In this document: positions 47,257-54,818 of the stretch, piece by piece
Numbering within the stretch: position 1 is the first letter of the stretch
Layout: the number at the start of each line of letters is the position of its first letter
Origin: Bryopsis sp. KO-2023
Taxonomy: Eukaryota; Chlorophyta; Ulvophyceae; Bryopsidales; Bryopsidaceae
Length of the DNA: 64,000 nt
Direction: 5' to 3'
NCBI GenBank assembly: GCA_030272585.1
Contig: BSYQ01000002.1
Location: 4,340,001-4,404,000, forward strand
Made by a program: the position numbers and the translations under genes
Notes under the pieces: model-generated
Database searches by the model: none
What the model saw: the letters and a program-made list of their open reading frames with translations, nothing else
Told to the model about the DNA's origin: nothing

Positions 47257-47562
47257 TTATTTCATTACATTTTTTTTTTCACCAACAAAAAATTGCAACA
47301 CCCTTACATCCATGTCCGCCATGTCCACCGTGTCCACCGTGGGTGCTTCCATGGGCGGTGGAGGCGGCGGCAAACTCGCTGCTTCCGCCGCCGGTGCCTT
47401 TTCTCCTCCCGCTTTTGACGCTGGTCCCTTGTTTCCTTCCGCTTTCGACGCCGGTCCCTTTTTTCCGTTTCCCTTCGCGGTGTCCACTTTTCCCCCCTCC
47501 GTCCCACCTCCCTTTTTCCCACCGGCCGTCTTCTTGTTGCGGAGCGTCATTTTTGGCGACAT
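47257..47562 (-). CDS. Small Lys/Ala/Gly-rich basic protein, hypothetical
   Basis: ATG at 47,562, 101 codons to a stop at 47,257. The N-terminal two thirds are rich in Lys, Gly, Ala and Pro, with repeats such as KKGPASKAEGNKGPASKAGG, followed by a PPPPPP run and an acidic, Met-rich segment. Third positions are strongly G or C, unlike the surrounding sequence, which argues for real coding. The basic, low-complexity start resembles histone-H1-like or other nucleic-acid-binding tails, but no fold is present. It could equally be a first exon. On the plus strand an open frame also crosses here because of the same GC-rich composition. Function unknown. Confidence 0.38.
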   Translation of the reverse strand: MSPKMTLRNKKTAGGKKGGGTEGGKVDTAKGNGKKGPASKAEGNKGPASKAGGEKAPAAEAASLPPPPPPMEAPTVDTVDMADMDVRVLQFFVGEKKNVMK

Positions 47563-47699
47563 CTTTCGTTGGCTTTCCCGGTGCGTACGTGCGTGCGTGC
47601 TTGTTTGCTCTTGCTGTAGGCGGAATGATGCTAGGTTTTCCGCGCATGCAGGGTTCTCTTTTATACTGCAGTGACGTTCACACTTTCACACATCGCGCG

Positions 47700-48120
47700 A
47701 GGTTGTTCCTGTTTCGACAGGCGCTTGACCTGTCCAAGACAGGTAAACTTCTGTCTGAAACCGCCGATTTGCACTGTCTGGACCGGTGTTTAACCGGTCT
47801 TCGACAAGTTGTGGGCCGGTCTTTGAAAGGTTGTGGGCCTGTCCAAGACCGGTTGTTGTCCTGTCTAAGTCCGGTGAATTTGGCGGTTTGCCCGTCCAAA
47901 GCCGGAAATGCCTGTCGAAACCCGTTCCACATTTTCGACAGGCATTTCGGACCGGTGGACCGGACAGGGACAGGCCAGGACCGGTCAAAGCCTGTCCGGT
48001 CTTGCAAGGACCGGCGTTTTTTCGCTGGACCGGACAGGACCGGACAGGTTGGCCGGTCCTTAGACAGGTTGGACCGGACCGGACCGGTTTTTCGCTGCCG
48101 GTCCGGTCGGGCCCAGGTCT
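47700..48120. repeat. Degenerate CCGGTCC/GGACCGG array
   Basis: Over about 420 bp, CCGGTCC, GGACCGG, CCTGTCC and GACAGG motifs recur on both strands, densest at 47,950-48,110. The motif is near-palindromic. Long open frames across it on several frames are a by-product of its composition. A short cluster of the same motif occurs at 58,517-58,545. The array ends abruptly at the 3' edge of the chromovirus. Confidence 0.8.
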
Positions 48121-48121
48121 G

Positions 48122-48298
48122 CTGCTTACAAGATGTTCTCAACAACATATATACCCTAACCCACTCGTGCTGTGGGTTTGACAACTAGCATCCAGCAGCT
48201 AGCTAGCTAGTGATGCTAGCTGTCACTCAGAACATCTAAGTTTGACAAGATATGGTTTGACATGATGTAGCCTTTCTGATTCGCTACAACCTGTTACA
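48122..48298 (-). repeat. 3' LTR of the chromovirus (right end missing)
   Basis: It starts TGTAACAGGTTG at 48,298, directly after the polypurine tract, and has a TATATAT box at about 48,152-48,146. It ends in the 23-bp sequence shared with the 5' end of the element. The part that follows in the 5' copy (TATTATCC to GTTACA) is missing here, and the CCGGTCC array follows. Confidence 0.7.
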
Positions 48299-48750
48299 TT
48301 CCTCTCCCTCTAGTTTGTTGTAAGTCCCAACACTGCAACAAGGGAAATCTAAAATTCTCAGAAGAATTCCCAGACTAACAACCAAAACAACACAAAACAA
48401 AATAAAATAAACCGTTATTGTCTTTTTTTGTCGTGAACCTCGTGAGCGTGCCGGGTAGTAGGAGGCCTCGGAGGTTTGTCCATCGTAACCACGCTTTTCC
48501 CCTCCAACTACCTCGTTGCTGATCCCTTCTGCTAAGCTGTTTCACCGCCAAACTTACTTTAGTTTGGATTATCCGAGATGTCTTGTCACACCGTCACATC
48601 GCTTGTAGCACCTCTAGCTTCGCTGCTACCAAAGGCATCTAAGGGCTTGCTACGCTGGGGCTTTCAGAGGTCTTGTCACAGCGTCACATCGCTTGTAGCA
48701 CCTCTACCTTTGCTGCTACCGCTACCAAAGGCATCAAACCTTGCCAACCA

Positions 48751-51700
48751 CTAGCGCCTCCGGTGACGTCTCTTTTTGGTACACCCCTTTTCGAACTCCG
48801 CCACCTTTTCTTCCGCATTTTCCAAGTTCGCTTCCGGTTCCCATGAATCCTCCGAAACATCATATCCTTTCCATCTTACCAAGTACTGGGTTTGTCCCCT
48901 GGATATTCTCTTGTCTAAAATTTGTTCCACCTCATACTCTTCCTCTCCATCCACCAACTCTGGTCCGGGTTGCAGCAGTTGCTTTCTCCCAGGGAATTCA
49001 TGTGGTTCCTCCTCTTGTGCTGATTTTAGTTTAGAGATATGGAACGCATTGTGCAACTTCCCAAATGCTTCAGGTAGGTCCAGCCTCACAGTGACGTCCG
49101 AAATGCACTCAGAGATGGTGAAAGGCCCACAATACTTTGCTGTCAGCTTGCGACTCAACGTTGGTGACAGCTTCAAATCGTACGTAGAAAGAAAGACTCT
49201 ATCGCCGGGACAGTAGTGGCCTCCCCGCCGAAGACGGTTAGCGGTCCTCCGCTGACGCTCCTGAGCTCGGAAGAGGCAAGCCCGGGCCGCGACGAGGGCG
49301 GTAGTCCACGTAGCCCACCAGTCATCGGCAGCAGGCGAGAGAGTAGGAGCAGCACGATCAATTGGGAGGCTAGGCTGATAGCCATAGACGAGGTAGAAAG
49401 GAGAAAATCCGGTAGACTCGTGAATGCTCGAATTATAGGCAAACTCCGCAGCAGAAAGGTGTAAATCCCAATCGCATCCAGTAGGCTGCACATAACTCCT
49501 TAGCACAGTTTGAACTGTCCGATTAGAACGTTCGGTTTGGCCATCAGTTTCTGGGTGGTAGGCACTCGACATAGCCAAGGTAGTGCCACAAAGTTGCCAT
49601 AAGGCTCTCCAAAACGCTCCAGTGAACCGTGCATCTCTGTCAGAAGTGATGCTACAAGGTATGCCATGGAGCCGCACTATGTGGTCAAAGAAAAGTCGTG
49701 CCACCTCGGCTGCTGTGACAGTTTGCTGTGTGGGGATCAGATGTAGCATTTTGCTAAAGCGATCTACCACCACCAGGAGATAATTGTGGCCTGCAGCAGT
49801 GGTGGGTAATGGACCCACGAAGTCTAACGCCACGTCTTGCCAACGTTCATCTGGAACAGGAAGAGGTTGCAACAAACCCATCGGTTTTTGAGTAGAGGGT
49901 TTATTGCGTTGACAAGCCAAACAAGTAGCCACATACCGCTGCACACTTGCCGATACTTTGGGCCAGAAGTAGTGTTGCTGCACCCGAAAAAGGGTACGGC
50001 GACGCCCAAAATGTCCAGCTAAGGCAGAGTCATGACACTCCTGTAAAACGGTTGCTTGCATACTCCTGGGTATCCACCATTTCCAGGTTCCAGCGACGTG
50101 CCGCCACAACCGGACTCCATCCCACCGCACATGCGGTGGCTTGTGTGCTGCAACAATTAAAGTGTTGCAAAGCGGGTCCTGCATATATGCGTTCTTCACC
50201 TTTTCCTGGAAGACGGTAGCACCTGCTACTGTGGCAAAGAGCTCCTCCTTTCGGACCTTTTGGTGTGTGGCACGGCTTAGCGCGTCGGCTACTACATTCT
50301 CCTTTCCTGGACGATACTTAATTTCGTATTTAAACTCCTGCAATACCTCCATCCAGCGAGCTTGGCGCTTGGAAAGATTTGGTTGTGTCTGTAGATAACG
50401 CAATGGCGCGTGATCAGTATAGATCACAAACTCCTGAGCATCGAGGTAATGTCGCCAAGTCCTCAAAGCATGGATTATAGCAAGAAGCTCCTTTTCATGG
50501 GTAGCATAGTTTAATTCCGCGGGATTAAGTTTCCGGCTTTCATAGGCCACAGGTTGTTGTCCATGTCCTTGATCTTGGGTAAGCACCGCTCCTACTGCGT
50601 GGTCGGAGGCATCGGTGGTCACCTCAAATTTGAGCGCTGGATTAGGAATCAACAAGACTGGTGCGTTGGCGAGGGCCTCCTTCAAACTCGCCATTGCAGT
50701 AGTCGCAGCCTCATCCCACTTCCACTCTGTGCTTTGTTTGAGTAAATGGGTCAAGGGCTGAGCTATGGCAGAAAAGCCTTCGATAAAACGGCGGTAGTAA
50801 TTAGCTAGGCCCAAAAACGATCGGAGCTCCTTTAATGTTTGAGGTTCAGGCCACTCCCGAATCACATGGATCTTTTCCTGTAATACTCCAACTCCCAAAG
50901 CACTGATCTCATGTCCGAGGAACTCCACCTTGGTATTGCCAATCTCACACTTCTTGTTAGAAACATAGAGTTTCTGCTCCCGTAGCACCTGGAAGATTCT
51001 CCGTAGATGCCCTTTGTGTTCCTGCCAACTCCGACTGTAAACTAGTATGTCATCCAAATAGACAACACAGAAAACGTCCAAATACTCGTGCAACACATGG
51101 TGCATAGTATTCATGAACGTGGCAGGAGCGTTTGTGAGCCCAAAGGGTAGCACCACGTACTCGTAGAGTCCATAGCGCGTGCGGAATGCCGTTTTCTCAC
51201 AATCTTCAGGCTCGAGACGTACTTGGTGGTAACCAGAACAAAGGTCAATCTTACTGAAGACCTTACACCCTTGTACCTGGTCCATGAGGTCCTCTATCCT
51301 TGGGATGGGGTAGCGATTTTTAATAGTGAGTTTGTTTAGGGCTCTATAATCGACGCACATCCTTAGCTTGCCATTCTTCTTGGGAACAAAAATCACCGGT
51401 GCTCCCCATGGCGACTTGCTGGGTTGAATGAAGCCTTGTTCAAGCAACTCAACGAGTTGCTTCTTCAGTTCTTTCTGCTCCGTGATGCTGAGTCGATACA
51501 ACCCTTTCTTCTGCGGGACGGCCCCTTCCACTAACTCTATCTTATGACGTACGCCTCGGTCCGGGGGTAGCTCGCTTGGCAACTCATCCCGAAATAATTC
51601 GCCAAACTCACTCCTAATTTGCTGCTCCAATCGTTGTGATTCCTCTTTCTTTTCCAGGCATTTAGGAGCTCCTGCTAGTAGGTTATCCTCTTTTGCTGCA

Positions 51701-52989
51701 AACACTTGGACTAAGAAAGCAGGCTCTCCTTTTCTTATTACTGCCTGCATTTGTAATGCTGACAGCAACTCCGGTCCTTCTTGCTGCAACTCGGGGTCAC
51801 AGCGTCGCATTTTTAGGCGGTGTCGGCACCCATTTTGTAGAAGGGTGACCATCTTTCTTTTCCAATCAATGACGGGGTTATGTTGCTGCAACCAGGTCAT
51901 TCCTAGGATAAGGTCATAGTTGCCCATGGTGATCTCATGTAGCACCTCCACGGAGGTAAACTGCCCTAGTGAGACCGTAGCTTCCAGCTGGCGACTGCTA
52001 CATTCCGCAGTCTCTCCGTCAGCAAGAAGTACTTTCGTGGGATGCTGCGACTCGCTTGGGGTCACTTGGTTTTTAACCAACCATTCTTTGGATATGAAGT
52101 TGTTCGAGGCTCCAGAGTCGATCAGTATTTTGGCTTCTCTACCATCCACTGTTCCCACAGTCACCAACATCCCTTTTTCAGCATTGCTGGCATTCCCTAG
52201 CCTCATAGGTCTGACAGGTTCCAGGCCTCCTTGAGAACCCCTAGTACAAAACTTCTCCATCACCTCCAGTGTCCATCCACTTCCAAATATTGTGGGTTCC
52301 TGTTGGATACTCCCATTGGAAAAATTTCCTAGTTCCTCTCGTGGAACCACACATACATCAGGCTCCTCTTGGGTCTGCCTGCTACTGCTATCAATAGGCT
52401 CCTCTTGGGTCCGCCTGCTACTGCTATCAACAGGCTCCTCTTGGGTCCGCCTGCTACTGCTATCAACAGGCTCCTCTTGGGTCTGCCTGCTACTGCTATC
52501 AACAGGCTCCTCTTGGGTCCGCCTGCTACTGCTATCAACAGGCTCCTCTTGGGTCCGCCTGCTACAGCTATCAACAGGCTCCTCTTGGGTCTGCCTGCTA
52601 GTGCTATCAACAGGCTCCTCTTGGGTCCGCCTGCTACTTGACAGCACTTCTTTCTCTTCTTTCTGCAGATTCTTCACTCCCGCACATCCGGCTACACTTG
52701 ACTCCAGATTATGCAATTTGTCTTCTTCCACGCGAGTGGCCACTACTGGCACTGCTCCCGTCACTTGTGGTGAGGCTACACTTTGTCCTCGTCCACTCTT
52801 TCGTCCTTGGTCTTCTGCGACATGCCATTCTGCAGCCGCCTCATAAGAGTGGCTACACCGGGCCACCTCTGCTTTACTACTGTCCTCTTTCGCCAAAAGT
52901 CGCAGGCCAGGAACCCCTCCGGTTCCCGGCCATTTTAGTTTTCCCGGCATTGGGCCTTCAAATGGCCCATCCTCCCACAACGGAAACAT
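48751..52989 (-). CDS. pol: Chromovirus Pol: protease, reverse transcriptase, RNase H, integrase, chromodomain
   Basis: 1,412 codons, uninterrupted. In order: a linker with eight 12-residue repeats of the type SSSRRTQEEPVD (residues 117-212); aspartic protease with DSGASNNFI (Asp291) and ILGMTWL; reverse transcriptase with SKIDLCSGYHQVRL and VVYLDDILVYS (Asp646/647); RNase H with TTDASDHAVG (Asp793), Glu833 and TDHAPL; integrase with an HHCC zinc module (His986/His993, Cys1023/Cys1026) and DD35E (Asp1056, Asp1117, Glu1153); a GPF module; and a C-terminal chromodomain (1351-1401) with aromatic-cage candidates Tyr1352, Trp1373 and Tyr1376. The chromodomain typically guides integration to modified histones. 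The frame begins inside the gag zinc knuckle, in the -1 frame relative to gag, so expression probably needs -1 frameshifting. All Trp codons are TGG and the stop is TAG. Confidence 0.95.
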   Translation of the reverse strand: MFPLWEDGPFEGPMPGKLKWPGTGGVPGLRLLAKEDSSKAEVARCSHSYEAAAEWHVAEDQGRKSGRGQSVASPQVTGAVPVVATRVEEDKLHNLESSVAGCAGVKNLQKEEKEVLSSSRRTQEEPVDSTSRQTQEEPVDSCSRRTQEEPVDSSSRRTQEEPVDSSSRQTQEEPVDSSSRRTQEEPVDSSSRRTQEEPIDSSSRQTQEEPDVCVVPREELGNFSNGSIQQEPTIFGSGWTLEVMEKFCTRGSQGGLEPVRPMRLGNASNAEKGMLVTVGTVDGREAKILIDSGASNNFISKEWLVKNQVTPSESQHPTKVLLADGETAECSSRQLEATVSLGQFTSVEVLHEITMGNYDLILGMTWLQQHNPVIDWKRKMVTLLQNGCRHRLKMRRCDPELQQEGPELLSALQMQAVIRKGEPAFLVQVFAAKEDNLLAGAPKCLEKKEESQRLEQQIRSEFGELFRDELPSELPPDRGVRHKIELVEGAVPQKKGLYRLSITEQKELKKQLVELLEQGFIQPSKSPWGAPVIFVPKKNGKLRMCVDYRALNKLTIKNRYPIPRIEDLMDQVQGCKVFSKIDLCSGYHQVRLEPEDCEKTAFRTRYGLYEYVVLPFGLTNAPATFMNTMHHVLHEYLDVFCVVYLDDILVYSRSWQEHKGHLRRIFQVLREQKLYVSNKKCEIGNTKVEFLGHEISALGVGVLQEKIHVIREWPEPQTLKELRSFLGLANYYRRFIEGFSAIAQPLTHLLKQSTEWKWDEAATTAMASLKEALANAPVLLIPNPALKFEVTTDASDHAVGAVLTQDQGHGQQPVAYESRKLNPAELNYATHEKELLAIIHALRTWRHYLDAQEFVIYTDHAPLRYLQTQPNLSKRQARWMEVLQEFKYEIKYRPGKENVVADALSRATHQKVRKEELFATVAGATVFQEKVKNAYMQDPLCNTLIVAAHKPPHVRWDGVRLWRHVAGTWKWWIPRSMQATVLQECHDSALAGHFGRRRTLFRVQQHYFWPKVSASVQRYVATCLACQRNKPSTQKPMGLLQPLPVPDERWQDVALDFVGPLPTTAAGHNYLLVVVDRFSKMLHLIPTQQTVTAAEVARLFFDHIVRLHGIPCSITSDRDARFTGAFWRALWQLCGTTLAMSSAYHPETDGQTERSNRTVQTVLRSYVQPTGCDWDLHLSAAEFAYNSSIHESTGFSPFYLVYGYQPSLPIDRAAPTLSPAADDWWATWTTALVAARACLFRAQERQRRTANRLRRGGHYCPGDRVFLSTYDLKLSPTLSRKLTAKYCGPFTISECISDVTVRLDLPEAFGKLHNAFHISKLKSAQEEEPHEFPGRKQLLQPGPELVDGEEEYEVEQILDKRISRGQTQYLVRWKGYDVSEDSWEPEANLENAEEKVAEFEKGCTKKRRHRRR
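52357..52641 (-). repeat. 36-bp tandem repeat within pol, eight units
   Basis: Eight in-frame 36-bp units encode SSSRRTQEEPVD-type 12-mers between the gag overlap and the protease. Units differ by a few substitutions (RR or RQ, VD or ID) and there is no length change, so the reading frame is kept. There are no spacers, so this is not a CRISPR array. Confidence 0.95.
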
Positions 52990-53645
52990 CTTCGTCTCTC
53001 GGGTCGATCACGGCTGTTGCTGCGAGATCGATTTGGTACTGGGGTTCCTGACCTTGGTCTTCTTCGTTTCTGGTCCGCCCAGTGGACTCGTTTATGTTGG
53101 GTGCTCCCCATTTCCATTCGGTCTCCGCTGTAGTGCTGAGGTGTAGCAGGAGTATAGTCGTAGGAGTAGTCCCGGTCCCTGCTCCTTCCTCGGCTGCCAC
53201 TCCTGTGTCTGCTGCTACTTCGTCCCTTAGACTCTTCTCTTCGACGGCTCTCGCTTCTGCCCCTTTCTCGGCTTCGCCTGTAATACTCCTGTGGTCCTTC
53301 CCATGTGGCCGCTAACTCCATAGCATGCTCGAGGTCTCGCGGAGCTTCTACCTCCACCTTCATTCGCAATCGCACATTCAACCCCTCCAAATAACGGAAG
53401 AGTTTCTCCCCGGGATTGCTGTCCTCTATTTGCAGCATGAGGCGACGGAACCTATGCGTATAGTCGGCCACGGATGTCTCTCCTTGTCGCAGTTGCGCCC
53501 AATCCCTTCGGAAATTTCGATTTTCGTGAGCTCTTCCGAATTGTTGCCGTAGGTCTCTAATGAGAGCCTCCAACGTGCCCGGCAATGCTCTATCTCCAGC
53601 CACCGACGCTTCAAACCGAGCACGCCACCAGGTTTCCAGTTGCAC
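52935..53645 (-). CDS. gag: Chromovirus Gag, capsid C-terminal part and zinc knuckle
   Basis: The second part of gag, in the +1 frame relative to the first part. It contains a capsid-type segment (QLETWWRARFEAS, then FRRDWAQLRQGETSVADYTH and FRYLEGLNVRLRMKVE), a long Arg/Ser-rich stretch, and a single CCHC knuckle CFRCGRMGHLKAQC just before the TAA stop. It has no ATG of its own at the expected place; it must be joined to the upstream part. A single-base change near 53,637 in this copy would explain the break. The 3' 55 bases overlap pol. Confidence 0.85.
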   Translation of the reverse strand: MQLETWWRARFEASVAGDRALPGTLEALIRDLRQQFGRAHENRNFRRDWAQLRQGETSVADYTHRFRRLMLQIEDSNPGEKLFRYLEGLNVRLRMKVEVEAPRDLEHAMELAATWEGPQEYYRRSRERGRSESRRREESKGRSSSRHRSGSRGRSRDRDYSYDYTPATPQHYSGDRMEMGSTQHKRVHWADQKRRRPRSGTPVPNRSRSNSRDRPERRRCFRCGRMGHLKAQCREN

Positions 53646-54009
53646 CTCTCAGGTTCCCTGCAGCAACCAACACCTGTTGCTGTGGGTCATGCGTAGCCGT
53701 CACTTCGAAATAAGTTTGAAGCTGGACTTGCCATTCGTTTAACGGCAAATCCCTTGGCTCTCCATGCCAGGTTTCTGGTGGAGTAGCACGAGCCCTATTC
53801 AGTGCAGGGGCCGGCTGTTGCTGCTGTTGCACCACTTGGTGAATCGCTTGTTGTAGCTGAGCATTCCTGTTAGCCTCTGCGTGGTCTGCCGTCTGTCGTA
53901 GATGTTGCAGTTCGCCTTGGAGCTGTAGTATCGTTTGCTGCATAGCTTGTAGGTCGAAGGCTGCAGCTGGGTCCCCCCCATGTTGCCCTTGCTCATTGTG
54001 GTCGGCCAT
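53611..54009 (-). CDS. gag: Chromovirus Gag, N-terminal part (frame broken)
   Basis: ATG at 54,009 (MADHNEQGQ). A coiled-coil segment of Gln-rich heptads (LQAMQQTILQLQGELQHLRQ) precedes the start of the capsid (ETWHGEPRDLPLNEWQVQLQ), and the frame is lost after VAAGNLRG. The protein continues in the +1 frame as the next Gag part. The local sequence CTG AGA GGT G resembles in layout the slow-codon +1 sites of yeast Ty elements, but a simple one-base insertion is the likelier reason. The ATG overlaps the TGA of the upstream accessory ORF by 17 bases. Confidence 0.8.
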   Translation of the reverse strand: MADHNEQGQHGGDPAAAFDLQAMQQTILQLQGELQHLRQTADHAEANRNAQLQQAIHQVVQQQQQPAPALNRARATPPETWHGEPRDLPLNEWQVQLQTYFEVTATHDPQQQVLVAAGNLRGATGNLVACSV

Positions 54010-54493
54010 GGAGATATTGGTACAAACGGTGGCAAGCGTGATCAAGGCACGGTATGTATCGGATTACGTCTCCCACTTGCAATCTAAAGTGTCCGTGGTA
54101 AGGGACTGGATAGTAGCCGTGCTGCCTCAATTCGTTCACGTGTCGGGCCAACTCTGCGCAATGAGGATTGCGGCACGGAACGTAGGTAACGGCAGGACCA
54201 CCTGCACCTCGATGTCCTCCAAGGTAGAGTTCGTAGTGGTTGTGGAACGGTACAACCTCTAAATACTCCCGAGGTATATCCGGAACAGGATCTCCCCAAC
54301 GGTTCACAATATCCACGTGGTAGCTGAGCTGCACTTGCGGCCTAGGCGGTTGTCCTTGCAGCACCGCTGGCAGCAATGGGTTGTTGACTTGAAAGTCCGG
54401 TAGCGGGTCGATAGGTGGGTTCACGTTAGCCAGTGGGTGTAACTCCGCAGCGGTAGGAGGTTCAGGGAGGTCCAGAGGGAATGGTGGATCCAT
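53993..54493 (-). CDS. Accessory ORF upstream of gag: duplicated Cys/His module
   Basis: ATG at 54,493, 166 codons, ending TGA just inside the gag start. A Pro-rich N-terminus is followed by two related modules: VVPFHNHYELYLGG...YVPCRNPHCAEL and YPVPYHGHFRLQVGD...YIPCLDHACHRL. Each thus has a VPxHxH strand followed by a PCxxxxC pair, which could bind a metal ion. I know of no such protein in characterised chromoviruses. It lies between the primer-binding site and gag, and its ATG and stop overlap the neighbouring frames, consistent with reinitiation of translation. It may instead be an N-terminal Gag extension separated by frameshifts. Confidence 0.55.
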   Translation of the reverse strand: MDPPFPLDLPEPPTAAELHPLANVNPPIDPLPDFQVNNPLLPAVLQGQPPRPQVQLSYHVDIVNRWGDPVPDIPREYLEVVPFHNHYELYLGGHRGAGGPAVTYVPCRNPHCAELARHVNELRQHGYYPVPYHGHFRLQVGDVIRYIPCLDHACHRLYQYLHGRPQ

Positions 54494-54701
54494 ACAGTGT
54501 CGGGTTCAAAGAGAGCTCCCGCAACGGTTCCCTTACGGGCTCTTGCCTACGTTGGGTCGGCTCCTGCGGTGGAGGGGACGGCAATCTTATCACCGTTTCT
54601 GGGAACCGCAAGGTGTGGGGTAGCGTAAACCTTCTCGGGTCTTCCTCGTGCTGTGTACTTCTTTCAGTCCTGCCCTCAACCGCACGTTGTTCTGATTCCA
54701 T
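54462..54701 (-). CDS. Leader ORF of the chromovirus, Pro/Arg/Glu-rich
   Basis: ATG at 54,701 (MESEQRAVEG), 79 codons, the first ORF after the primer-binding site. It is rich in charged residues and Pro (LPSPPPQEPTQRRQEP) and has no recognised domain. Its end overlaps the ATG of the next ORF by 32 bases. A regulatory upstream ORF or a Gag N-terminal piece are both possible. Confidence 0.4.
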   Translation of the reverse strand: MESEQRAVEGRTERSTQHEEDPRRFTLPHTLRFPETVIRLPSPPPQEPTQRRQEPVREPLRELSLNPTLYGSTIPSGPP

Positions 54702-54743
54702 CCACGGTCCAACTTGATCTAGCACAATCTTGTCGTGCCCTAG

Positions 54744-54755
54744 GCTCCGAAACCA
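54744..54755 (-). other. Primer-binding site of the chromovirus
   Basis: On the minus strand TGGTTTCGGAGC follows the LTR end GTTACA after one base. It is identical to the primer-binding site of the TRIM at 13,788-13,799. It is related to but distinct from the common initiator-Met site TGGTATCAGAGC. Confidence 0.75.
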
Positions 54756-54818
54756 ATGTAACGAATGGACAGAACGGAAAGGAATAACCCGAAGGATAAT
54801 ACTGCTTACAAGATGTTC

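Noticed and set aside
47343-48188. 281-codon plus-strand frame and several overlapping frames on both strands
   Set aside because: They run across the CCGGTCC array and GC-rich basic ORF; many frames are open at once because the motif lacks stops.
52357-52641. 36-bp direct repeats resembling a CRISPR array
   Set aside because: The units are contiguous with no spacers and encode an in-frame 12-residue repeat inside chromovirus pol.
52292-52846. 184-codon plus-strand frame rich in Leu/Ser repeats
   Set aside because: It is the antisense of the SSSRRTQEEPVD repeat region of pol; its openness comes from the tandem repeat.
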